Below, in pieces: positions 7,375 to 13,527 of a stretch of DNA of 14,798 nt. A model generated the notes under the pieces. The model made no database searches, was not told the DNA's origin, and worked only from the letters and a program-made list of their open reading frames with translations. The position numbers were made by a program, and so were the translations under genes. Source of the stretch: an uncultured Clostridia bacterium (GTDB taxonomy: Bacteria; Bacillota; Clostridia; Oscillospirales; Acutalibacteraceae); NCBI GenBank assembly GCA_937919155.1, contig CALFPM010000062.1, positions 1-14,798 on the forward strand. Direction: 5' to 3'. Numbering within the stretch: the first letter of the stretch is position 1; every line of letters begins with the position of its first letter.

Positions 7375-7410
7375 AGAGCACAGCGTAATTCTGCTGTGCT
7401 CTTGTTATTT
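7375..7410 (+). terminator. Terminator of the S51 peptidase gene
   Basis: The stem AGAGCACAGC (7375-7384) pairs perfectly with GCTGTGCTCT (7393-7402) around an 8-base loop, followed by a T-rich tail (TTGTTATTTTTT). Confidence 0.85.
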
Positions 7411-7476
7411 TTTGAAGCATGTCTGCATATATTGTGCAAGGGGTATTAACGGAATAAAAAAGGTCAATAATAACTG

Positions 7477-7530
7477 AGCAGGTATTTTGTTCCTGTGGCA
7501 ATCGCGGACAAAATCGCCTGCTTTTATAAT
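7477..7530 (+). terminator. Strong long hairpin of unclear parentage (second terminator or small-RNA end)
   Basis: AGCAGG (7477-7482) pairs with CCTGCT (7517-7522). Inside it ATTTTGT pairs with ACAAAAT and a CC/GG extension follows, leaving a ~12-base loop (TGTGGCAATCGC). The tail is TTTATAATAA. The structure points to the + strand, but the gene before it already has a terminator at 7375-7402 and I see no clear promoter between the two hairpins. Confidence 0.45.
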
Positions 7531-7542
7531 AATTTGTGAAAA

Positions 7543-7579
7543 TGTAACCGTTTTTTACACTTTTGTAACCATTTGTAAC
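7543..7579 (+). promoter_or_regulatory. TGTAAC direct repeats, candidate WalR/PhoP-type response-regulator site
   Basis: TGTAAC occurs at 7543, 7564 and 7574, that is 21 and 10 bases apart, close to whole turns of the helix; a related TGTAAA is at 7657. The WalR box of Firmicutes is two TGTWAH half-sites 5 bases apart, and WalR controls wall hydrolases including 3D-domain proteins. The gap here between the close pair is 4 bases, and the sites lie ~135 bases above the mapped promoter, so this is only suggestive. Confidence 0.3.
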
Positions 7580-7713
7580 TTTTTCTGTTTTTCACAAATA
7601 AATTACCAATAAATGACAAAAAACGAGTGTGTGCTTTAAGTTCATATATACTTATTTGTAAAAAATTGGAAAAAGGTTTGTGCATAATAAACAAAAATAT
7701 CTTTGCGGAAAAT

Positions 7714-7742
7714 TTGACAAATCGGAAAAATGTCAATATAAT
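7714..7742 (+). promoter_or_regulatory. Perfect consensus sigma-A promoter of the 3D-domain gene
   Basis: TTGACA (7714-7719), a 17-bp spacer and TATAAT (7737-7742) match the consensus exactly. The transcript should start near 7749, giving a ~78-base leader before ATG 7828. Confidence 0.88.
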
Positions 7743-7827
7743 GACACCCGTTGCAAAAGGAAATCGAGGTTTGACCCCTAAAAGGCTTTACCAAAAAACT
7801 ACTAATGCGCAAAATAAGGAGAGTATT

Positions 7828-9084
7828 ATGATTACAAATTCATCATCCGTAGACAGCGGAAAGCGCAGCAGAGCGTTCAGAATTCTGACCGCCGTAGTCG
7901 CAGTTCTGTTTGTCTGCTCGGTAACAATCACGGCTTTCGCTGCAACAAGCGTTCCCGAAGTTACCGTAGTTGACGGAGAAAAATCGGTAACCATAGCTGC
8001 CGAATCGGGCAGCCCCCGCGAAATTGTAAAAGATGCAGGTTTTATCCTCAGCCCCAACGACAGCCTTGACACTTCGGCTTTCAATGCCGAGGAAGGCGGA
8101 ACAATCGTTATTAACAGGTCAAATGTTATCAGAATTGAAGATAACGGAATTGTGTCCTATTTCATCGGTTATTCCGACACAGTCAGCGATATTTTTGCAG
8201 GCAAAGGCATTGTTCTTGGCGATAAGGATGAAATCAGTGTAGATACCGCAAGCAATATTTTTGACGGTATGCAGGTATTCATTAAAAGAGCTTTTACTGT
8301 TAATATCAATATTGACGGCGAAACAAAGAAAGCGTATCTTGCACACGGCACAGTTGCTGATGCACTTGCAAAGGCAGGCATCGAAATCGGAAGTGACGAT
8401 ATCGTTTTCCCTGCACTTGATTCAGAACTCAAAGGTTTTACCGAAATTAAAATCACAAGAGTCCGCTATGAAACGGTTTTTGAAGAAGAAACTGTTGAAT
8501 ACGAGACCGAAATCATCAAGAGCGATGATATGTATGTTGACGAAAGCGAGATTGTAACTCCCGGCGTCAACGGCAAAAAGCAGGTTTTCTACGTTGAGAA
8601 ATATGTGGACGGCGAACTTGTTGAAACACTTTTCTCAAAGGAAGTTGTAACAAAGAAGCCTGTTAAGGAAATCAAGAAAGTCGGCACAAAGTCAAGAGAA
8701 ACTCTTGCTTTATACAAAAATACGGATGCACCTATTTCAGAGCTTAAGGTGCCTTCCGATGTTAAGCTTGATGAAAACGGCATCCCCGTTAATTACACAA
8801 GCAAAGTCAATGCAAAGGCAACAGCTTACACAGGCGACCCTGCAACCGCATCAGGCAGAAAGCCTATGCCCGGACACATCGCCGTTGACCCCAGGGAATA
8901 TCCCTACGGCACAGAGCTTTATATAACATCTGCTGACGGAGCTTATGTTTACGGTTACTGTGTTGCAGCCGATACAGGCGGATTTGTTGAAATGGGCAAC
9001 ACCGATATTGACCTTTACATGAACAACGAAGATATGTGCTATGACTGGGGTAACAGAAATATTGTTATCTATGTTCTTAACTGA
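7828..9084 (+). CDS. Secreted DUF348/G5/3D-domain cell-wall protein, YabE/Rpf-like (418 aa)
   Basis: The ATG at 7828 is chosen because an AAGGAG site lies 8 bases upstream; earlier in-frame codons precede the promoter. Residues ~17-39 form an export signal (ILTAVVAVLFVCSVTITAFAA). Three DUF348 repeats follow (about 44-80, 98-140 and 156-193; pattern V-DG-x-K...ADALAKAGI). A G5 domain is at about 210-285 (TVFEEETVEYETEII...VVTKKPVKEIKKVGT). A C-terminal 3D domain is at about 328-418 (ATAYTGDPATASGRKPMPG, AVDP, AADTGG, DIDLYM). Its conserved aspartates D354, D382 and D393/D395 are the probable catalytic residues of this MltA-like barrel, a lytic transglycosylase fold that cuts peptidoglycan. 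The layout is that of Bacillus YabE and resembles Rpf-type proteins, which help cells leave dormancy. The gene is monocistronic with a very strong promoter. Confidence 0.92.
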   Translation: MITNSSSVDSGKRSRAFRILTAVVAVLFVCSVTITAFAATSVPEVTVVDGEKSVTIAAESGSPREIVKDAGFILSPNDSLDTSAFNAEEGGTIVINRSNVIRIEDNGIVSYFIGYSDTVSDIFAGKGIVLGDKDEISVDTASNIFDGMQVFIKRAFTVNINIDGETKKAYLAHGTVADALAKAGIEIGSDDIVFPALDSELKGFTEIKITRVRYETVFEEETVEYETEIIKSDDMYVDESEIVTPGVNGKKQVFYVEKYVDGELVETLFSKEVVTKKPVKEIKKVGTKSRETLALYKNTDAPISELKVPSDVKLDENGIPVNYTSKVNAKATAYTGDPATASGRKPMPGHIAVDPREYPYGTELYITSADGAYVYGYCVAADTGGFVEMGNTDIDLYMNNEDMCYDWGNRNIVIYVLN

Positions 9085-9102
9085 ATGAATTTTGGTTAAT
9101 CT

Positions 9103-9148
9103 GCGAAAGGCAGGGCTTGCAACACCTTGTCTTTCGCTTTTATTTTTC
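9103..9148 (+). terminator. Terminator of the 3D-domain gene
   Basis: GCGAAAGGCAGGG (9103-9115) pairs with CCTTGTCTTTCGC (9125-9137) through 13 pairs including two G-U, with a 9-base loop, followed by TTTTATTTTTCTT. Confidence 0.9.
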
Positions 9149-9313
9149 TTCAAAAGACAGAAAATGACACAAATCATCAGGATTTCTGTTTATGTATAAC
9201 AAAAACAGCGTTTGTCTATCGTCAATTTGAACAAAACAAAAAATACGGATTGCCTTCACTTTGGCCGACAAGCCGAATTATTGATTTGAGGGTCAAAACT
9301 GTGGTCAAAAATG
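9149..9313. other. Intergenic stretch before the HPr promoter
   Basis: AT-rich, with no gene supported by a ribosome binding site. The only structure seen is a tandem GGTCAAAA (9291-9298 and 9303-9310, 12 bases apart) just above the HPr -35 site, and a weak CAGAAA/TTTCTG inverted repeat near its left end. Confidence 0.5.
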
Positions 9314-9341
9314 TTGACGAAGCAAAGTTTTATGATATAAT
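9314..9341 (+). promoter_or_regulatory. Promoter of the HPr gene
   Basis: TTGACG (9314-9319), a 16-bp spacer and a perfect TATAAT (9336-9341) with extended TG at 9333-9334. The expected transcript start is near 9348, about 38 bases before ATG 9386. Confidence 0.8.
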
Positions 9342-9385
9342 AAGTAATGGTATCACAAGAAAATTACAGTTTGGGAGATATAGAT

Positions 9386-9649
9386 ATGTTTGTTAAAGAT
9401 GTTACAGTTCAGAATCAGGTTGGTCTTCACGCTCGTCCCGCAACCTTCTTCATTCAGAAAGCAAACGAGTTCAAATCATCAATCTGGGTTGAGAAAGAGG
9501 AGCGCAGAGTGAACGCAAAGAGCCTTCTCGGTGTTCTTTCACTTGGCATCATGGGCGGCACAGCAATCCGCATCATTGCCGGCGGTCCCGATGAGGAGCA
9601 GGCAGTAACAGAGCTTGTAAAGCTTGTTGAGTCAGGTTTTGCAGAATAA
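9386..9649 (+). CDS. ptsH: HPr phosphocarrier protein (87 aa)
   Basis: HPr accepts phosphate from PEP-dependent Enzyme I on a histidine and passes it to sugar-specific EIIA domains; it works in the cytoplasm. The active-site motif GLHARPA places the phosphorylated His at position 15. The regulatory serine motif NAKSLLGVLSLGI places Ser at position 46, the target of HPr kinase in Firmicutes, so the protein can also act with CcpA in carbon catabolite control. The presence of His15 argues against Crh, which lacks it. The ATG at 9386 has GGGAG 8 bases upstream and gives the standard family length; an in-frame ATG at 9347 coincides with the predicted transcript start and has no ribosome binding site. 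It stands alone, not next to ptsI, as is common in Clostridia. Confidence 0.93.
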   Translation: MFVKDVTVQNQVGLHARPATFFIQKANEFKSSIWVEKEERRVNAKSLLGVLSLGIMGGTAIRIIAGGPDEEQAVTELVKLVESGFAE

Positions 9650-9667
9650 TTCAAAGAAATAAAAATT

Positions 9668-9702
9668 ACCGACCGAAAGCATTGCTTATCGGTCGGTTTT
9701 TA
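9668..9702. terminator. Bidirectional terminator overlapping the 3' end of the convergent kinase gene
   Basis: ACCGACCGA (9668-9676) pairs with TCGGTCGGT (9689-9697), with an inner AAGC/GCTT stem and ATT loop and one bulged A. T-runs flank both sides when read outward. The right arm encodes the last codons (Thr-Asp-Arg) of the minus-strand kinase, and the loop side contains its TAA (9688-9686). Confidence 0.88.
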
Positions 9703-10249
9703 TTATTATGTCACATTTGTTCTTTATGTCAAATTCACGGAAATATCTGTCCTCCAAAGGAATCCACTTTGATTTAAAGATTTCGAGGGCATCCGCACCG
9801 TTGCGGCGCAGTATGCGCTCAAGCCTTGTTTCCAAGTCTGCTTCAACAAAAATCTTCAGGTCATATTCGATATCAATTGCAGGATGCAGGGCATATGAGC
9901 CTTCAATTGCAACGGGTTTTTGAATGATGACGGGTTCGGACGGAGAGGACGTGCCGTTACGGCAGCTGTAGACACCGTAAATGAAGTCCGAGCCGTTTTT
10001 TAGCATATTTGCCACCTCGGCATTGAAACGCTCATAATGGATGTTTCCGCCTGCTTCAGAGAGTCTTTGCGCAGTGCGCATTTCGGGCGGCAAAAAGAAA
10101 TCATCTGTGTGAATAATCTGAAATCCGAATTTTTCCGAAAGCAGAGCTGCAAGAGTTGATTTGCCTGATGCGCAAGGCCCGTCTATAGCTATAACCGGAT
10201 TTTGTTTTTCTTCAAAAAGCTTTTCTATTGTTTCAATAATGTTTTCCAT
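9686..10249 (-). CDS. Uridine-kinase-like P-loop NTPase (187 aa)
   Basis: This is a small P-loop kinase of the uridine kinase / phosphoribulokinase-like type. Walker A GPCASGKST is at 24-32, preceded by a hydrophobic strand (PVIAIDG). HTDDFFLPP (47-55) resembles the Asp-containing substrate loop of uridine and nicotinamide riboside kinases. IIQKPVAIEGSYALHP (108-123) is the Walker-B-like strand, and the arginine-rich RLERILRRNG (142-151) fits a lid region. It probably phosphorylates a nucleoside or similar small molecule with ATP. The ATG at 10249 has only a weak AAGG upstream; the longer open frame runs antisense through the transporter gene and is not credible. It lies 52 bases below the GPH transporter with a terminator in between and no promoter of its own that I can find, so it depends on readthrough. 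Confidence 0.82.
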   Translation of the reverse strand: MENIIETIEKLFEEKQNPVIAIDGPCASGKSTLAALLSEKFGFQIIHTDDFFLPPEMRTAQRLSEAGGNIHYERFNAEVANMLKNGSDFIYGVYSCRNGTSSPSEPVIIQKPVAIEGSYALHPAIDIEYDLKIFVEADLETRLERILRRNGADALEIFKSKWIPLEDRYFREFDIKNKCDIIIKTDR

Positions 10250-10262
10250 AACAAATACCTTA

Positions 10263-10294
10263 TCAAAAAAGCCCCGACAGAGTGTCGAGGCTTT
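10263..10294 (-). terminator. Terminator or attenuator between the GPH transporter and the kinase
   Basis: On the minus strand AGCCTCGACA (10292-10283) pairs with TGTCGGGGCT (10279-10270), with one G-U pair that would be a C-A mismatch on the plus strand, showing the orientation. A T-run (10270-10265) follows. Because the kinase starts 14 bases further on, partial readthrough may set its level. Confidence 0.88.
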
Positions 10295-10301
10295 TAATTT
10301 T

Positions 10302-11855
10302 TTATTCTGCTGAATTTTCGCCGACCTGGTTATTGAACTCGTTAACTTCTGCTGCAATAGCCTTACGTCTTTCCTGAAGTTCACGGTACATTCTCTCTCT
10401 CTTTTCGCCCTGAAGGTCATAGAAGAGCTGGGGAACGATGCTGAGAATGCCTGTAACAACGGGAAGAAGTGTACACATGAAGAAGAGAGCGTAACGTGCT
10501 TCGGCAGTCTGAGCACCCTGGTTCTTGCTGGGATCGTAACCGAATGCCTTGAAGAGAAGAGGCTGGATAACGCCCTTAACGCTGTTAACCATCTTTGTGA
10601 TAAGACCCTTTGCAACGCCGGTCATGCCTTCTGATCTGAAGCCGTTCTTCCACTCGCCGTAGTCGATAGCTTCGTTTCTCATTTCTTCGGGAATAACCTT
10701 TCTGATACCCCAGAAGAACATCCAGATGGTTTCACGCAGCATAAATGCGGGAATCATAACCGCAAGGCTTTCGTAACCCTTCTTGCCGCCGATGTTGATG
10801 AACTTACCTGCAAGGAATACACCGAGCATCAGCACGCTGTCAACATGGGAGCCTGCAATCCAAAGAGCTTTTGTTGAGAACTTTGAACGTGCCCAGGGAA
10901 CATATGAATATGAAATGGGTGAAACGACTGCACCGGGAATACCAACGATTGTTGACATTGATGCAAGATTAAGAACTTCGATGTAGTAAAGGTTTGTGCC
11001 TGAGTTAAGGCTGAATGCGCCGAGGAACTCGGAGAGTGTGATAAGAAGAAGGGGTTTGTTTGTGACAACGGATTTGAGTCCGCTGAAAATGCTGGGACGG
11101 TCAACCGTCTGCATAACTCTTTCTTTTGCAACAAAAGCATAGAAGAGAGCGAAGAGACCGGAAACAACAGCTGTGAAAACACCGCCGATTACAAACATTC
11201 TGTTGTAGCCAAGCTGATATGCCTTGGGATTTGCCACTTGAAGAACCTGCTTTGCGGGGCTGTTGATGTAAATATCAATCAGAAGACCCATAAGGATTTC
11301 GGGAGCCTTCTCAACAAATCCTGAAAGAAGGTTTGCGGAAGTGATAAGTCTTGTTCGGTCAATGATGTTAGGTGTAATTGTTGCCGTCATACCCTGACGC
11401 ACAATGGAAATCAGTGAGCTTGCAAGGTTTGAAAAAATCTGCAGCAACAAATAAATTGCAAATTTCGGTATATTTGTTCCGATACCGTCTGTTCCGTAGA
11501 ACATAGGCAGTGACCAGTAAATCATTGTCAGGAAAACACCGGGGATGGCATAAACGACAAGCCAGGGTTTGAACTTGCCCCATCTGGTTCTTGTTTTGTC
11601 AACGATGGCAGCAAGGAAAATATCATTGATGATATCCCACACGCTGATAATACCGTTTGTAACTGACTGAAGAACAAGGTCGATTTTCAGAATGTTCATT
11701 TTGAAAACATCGTCATACTTACCGATATTGAAGCTTTGCGCAATGTCATCGAGTATGTATGCGAAGGTTTCTTTTGAACCGACATAGCGTCTGTCTTTGG
11801 GAACGGCGCTCGATGCCTTCTTTTCAACAACCTTAGCGGTTGATTCTGAAGCCAT
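10302..11855 (-). CDS. GPH-family sugar:cation symporter (MFS_2 type, 517 aa)
   Basis: A polytopic membrane protein with about 12 hydrophobic segments. It carries glycoside-pentoside-hexuronide symporter signatures: WDIINDIFLAAIVDKTRTRWGKFKPWL after the second/third segment (the family's ND...DrTRtrWGkfrP loop, near residues 72-98) and EAIDYGEWKNGFRSEGM (near residues 388-404). Members such as MelB import melibiose, pentosides or hexuronides with Na+ or H+. With GH36 and GH20 enzymes in the same window, an alpha-galactoside or other oligosaccharide is a reasonable guess, but GH36 is in a separate transcription unit. The hydrophilic Ala/Lys-rich N-terminus and charged C-terminal helix (EKRERMYRELQERRKAI) are cytoplasmic. 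ATG 11855 has an AGGAGAG site. It has its own promoter and a terminator behind. Confidence 0.87.
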   Translation of the reverse strand: MASESTAKVVEKKASSAVPKDRRYVGSKETFAYILDDIAQSFNIGKYDDVFKMNILKIDLVLQSVTNGIISVWDIINDIFLAAIVDKTRTRWGKFKPWLVVYAIPGVFLTMIYWSLPMFYGTDGIGTNIPKFAIYLLLQIFSNLASSLISIVRQGMTATITPNIIDRTRLITSANLLSGFVEKAPEILMGLLIDIYINSPAKQVLQVANPKAYQLGYNRMFVIGGVFTAVVSGLFALFYAFVAKERVMQTVDRPSIFSGLKSVVTNKPLLLITLSEFLGAFSLNSGTNLYYIEVLNLASMSTIVGIPGAVVSPISYSYVPWARSKFSTKALWIAGSHVDSVLMLGVFLAGKFINIGGKKGYESLAVMIPAFMLRETIWMFFWGIRKVIPEEMRNEAIDYGEWKNGFRSEGMTGVAKGLITKMVNSVKGVIQPLLFKAFGYDPSKNQGAQTAEARYALFFMCTLLPVVTGILSIVPQLFYDLQGEKRERMYRELQERRKAIAAEVNEFNNQVGENSAE

Positions 11856-11886
11856 ATAATCTCTCCTATCATAAAATATATAAAGT

Positions 11887-11915
11887 ATATTAACATACTC
11901 TTAACAGTTTTTCAA
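11887..11915 (-). promoter_or_regulatory. Promoter of the GPH transporter
   Basis: Read on the minus strand: TTGAAA (11915-11910), a 17-bp spacer and TAATAT (11892-11887) with an extended TGn immediately before it. The start should be near 11880, about 25 bases before the ATG. I see no obvious catabolite (cre) operator beside it. Confidence 0.65.
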
Positions 11916-11977
11916 TACTGCAATATTTTTTTATGAATAGTTCACAGTTAAAAGATGTTATTTTTGTTTAATAAGTA

Positions 11978-12012
11978 CATATAAAAAGACCGTTCCCCGA
12001 AAGGAACGGTCT
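11978..12012 (-). terminator. Terminator of the uracil permease gene
   Basis: AGACCGTTCC / GGAACGGTCT (12012-12003 and 11996-11987) make a perfect 10-bp stem with a 6-base loop. A TTTTTATATG tail follows on the minus strand, 19 bases after the stop codon. Confidence 0.92.
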
Positions 12013-12031
12013 GATTGTGTTTTATCGGAAA

Positions 12032-13408
12032 TTAAACCTTGAAATTAACGGATTTATCGCCCTGCTCATCGTTGCCGAATTCATAATCTTTGCCGGGGAG
12101 AATTGCGTTGAGGATGATGCCCACGAGGGCGCCGACTGCAAGACCTGAAAGGCTGATTGTAACTGAGCCAACGGGAATCTGGATTGCGCCTGCGTAGTTG
12201 ATGCCGATTGAAAGAACGAGGATAAGTGCGGCAATAATGATGTTTCTTGTGTTTTCAAAATTAACCTTGTTTTCAACAACATTGCGGACACCGACTGCGG
12301 AAATCATACCGTAAAGAACGAGAGATGCACCGCCGATTGTTGCTGTGGGCATAAGGCTGACGAGAGCTGCAAATTTGGGTGAGAATGAAACAAGAATTGC
12401 AAGATAAGCGGCAATTCTGACAACCTTGGGGTCGAAAACCTTTGAAAGTGAAAGAACTCCTGTGTTTTCGCCGTATGTGGTGTTTGCGGGTGCGCCGAAA
12501 AGCGAAGCGAGAATTGTTGCAAGACCGTCACCGAGAAGTGTTCTGTGGAGACCGGGGTCTGCGATATAGTTTTTCTTGCAGGTGGAACTGATAGCTGAAA
12601 TATCGCCGATATGCTCAACCATTGTTGCAAGCGAAATAGGCATAATGGTGATAACTGCCGATACAAGAAGATTTTTGTCGAAATCACCTGAAAGCATACC
12701 GAAAACGGTGTCCTTCATCTGGAAGGGGAGGCCAATCCATGCAGCTTCTTTGAATGTTTCGAGCTTAACAGGATCAAGAACTTCCATGGCACCTGTGAAA
12801 TGAAGAATCACAGCGATTGCCGATGAACCGAGAACGCCAAGCATAATGGGAATAATTTTGATCATGCCCTTGCCCCAGATGTTGCAGATAATGATGATTG
12901 CGATTGCAATAACCGCAACAAGCCAGTTAGCTGAGCAATTCTGAATTGCGCTTGACGAAAGTGTGAGGCCGATTGCGATGATGATGGGGCCTGTTACAAT
13001 GGGAGGGAAGAAGCGCATAACCTTTTTTGCGCCGAATGCTTTAATAAGGGCGGCAAGCACAAGATAAAGCAGACCTGCACAGGCAACACCGAAGCAGGCG
13101 TAGGGGAGAAGGCTGTAGTCGCTTGAACCGTCCGCAAGTGTTGTTATTGCGGCATATCCGCCGATGAATGCAAAGGAGGAACCGAGAAAAGCGGGAACCT
13201 TACCCTTGGCAAGGAAATGGAAAAGAAGTGTGCCGAGACCTGCAAAAAGCAGGGTTGCGGATACGCTCAGTCCCGTGAGTGCAGGCACAAGAACCGTTGC
13301 TCCGAACATTGCAAACATGTGCTGAACGCCGAGAACCGCCATTCTAGGGTAACCGAGTTTTTTGGCATCATAAATGCCATCGCCGATATCAAATTTTTGC
13401 TTTGACAT
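12032..13408 (-). CDS. uraA: Uracil permease, NCS2 (UraA-like) family (458 aa)
   Basis: An NCS2 nucleobase:cation symporter with about 14 membrane segments that imports uracil, or less likely xanthine. Signatures are VGLQH-like LGVQHMFAMFGATVLVPALTG near the N-terminus, TMVEHIGD (E265) and FGAPANTTYGENTGVLSLSKV (E314). The two glutamates correspond to the substrate-binding pair of UraA, and NTTYGEN is typical of uracil-type rather than xanthine-type members (which tend toward QNVG). ATG 13408 follows a strong AGGAGG site with 8 bases of spacing; an in-frame codon at 13450 falls inside the promoter and is rejected. It forms its own unit with promoter and terminator. I see no PyrR-type attenuator in the ~34-base leader. 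Confidence 0.9.
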   Translation of the reverse strand: MSKQKFDIGDGIYDAKKLGYPRMAVLGVQHMFAMFGATVLVPALTGLSVSATLLFAGLGTLLFHFLAKGKVPAFLGSSFAFIGGYAAITTLADGSSDYSLLPYACFGVACAGLLYLVLAALIKAFGAKKVMRFFPPIVTGPIIIAIGLTLSSSAIQNCSANWLVAVIAIAIIIICNIWGKGMIKIIPIMLGVLGSSAIAVILHFTGAMEVLDPVKLETFKEAAWIGLPFQMKDTVFGMLSGDFDKNLLVSAVITIMPISLATMVEHIGDISAISSTCKKNYIADPGLHRTLLGDGLATILASLFGAPANTTYGENTGVLSLSKVFDPKVVRIAAYLAILVSFSPKFAALVSLMPTATIGGASLVLYGMISAVGVRNVVENKVNFENTRNIIIAALILVLSIGINYAGAIQIPVGSVTISLSGLAVGALVGIILNAILPGKDYEFGNDEQGDKSVNFKV

Positions 13409-13448
13409 AGTTTTGACCTCCTGATCTTTGTTAATTTTAAAGTAGCAC

Positions 13449-13478
13449 ATTATGAACTGTTTGTAAATACCTTTGCAA
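13449..13478 (-). promoter_or_regulatory. Promoter of the uracil permease gene
   Basis: Minus strand: TTGCAA (13478-13473), an 18-bp spacer and CATAAT (13454-13449). The predicted start is near 13442. The spacer is one base longer than ideal. Confidence 0.5.
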
Positions 13479-13479
13479 A

Positions 13480-13523
13480 ATAAAATTATCCCGAAAACGA
13501 CAGATTATGACGCTTTCGGGATA
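13480..13523 (-). terminator. Terminator of the GH36-like gene
   Basis: Minus strand: TATCCCGAAAGCG (13523-13511) pairs with CGTTTTCGGGATA (13499-13487) in a 13-bp stem with one G-U pair. A T-rich tail (ATTTTATTTTG) follows. It sits 5 bases behind the stop codon. Confidence 0.9.
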
Positions 13524-13527
13524 AATA

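Larger units (their letters stand above)
7353..7827. other. 475-base AT-rich intergenic regulatory region
   Basis: No credible gene lies here; open frames reaching into it from the right have no ribosome binding site and cross the promoter. In order it holds the S51 terminator (7375-7410), an orphan hairpin (7477-7530), an inverted repeat TTTGTGAAAA/TTTTCACAAA (7533-7542 and 7589-7598) that encloses three TGTAAC repeats, a perfect sigma-A promoter (7714-7742) and a ~78-base leader. I looked for known riboswitch signatures, including the c-di-AMP (ydaO) class that often precedes wall hydrolase genes, and saw none. Confidence 0.6.

Noticed and set aside
7627..7827. N-terminal extension of the 3D-domain protein
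   Set aside because: It includes the perfect promoter at 7714-7742 and lacks a ribosome binding site, whereas ATG 7828 has AAGGAG and leads into a signal peptide.
7749..7827. c-di-AMP (ydaO-type) riboswitch in the leader of the 3D-domain gene
   Set aside because: The class is common before such genes, but the ~78-base leader is too short for it and none of its conserved blocks is visible.
10250..10615. N-terminal extension of the kinase frame
   Set aside because: It would run through the transporter gene and its terminator; the kinase homology begins at the ATG at 10249.
12032..13450. PyrR or uracil-dependent attenuator at the permease gene
   Set aside because: The leader is only ~34 bases without alternative hairpins; the hairpin just upstream (13487-13523) belongs to the end of the preceding gene.
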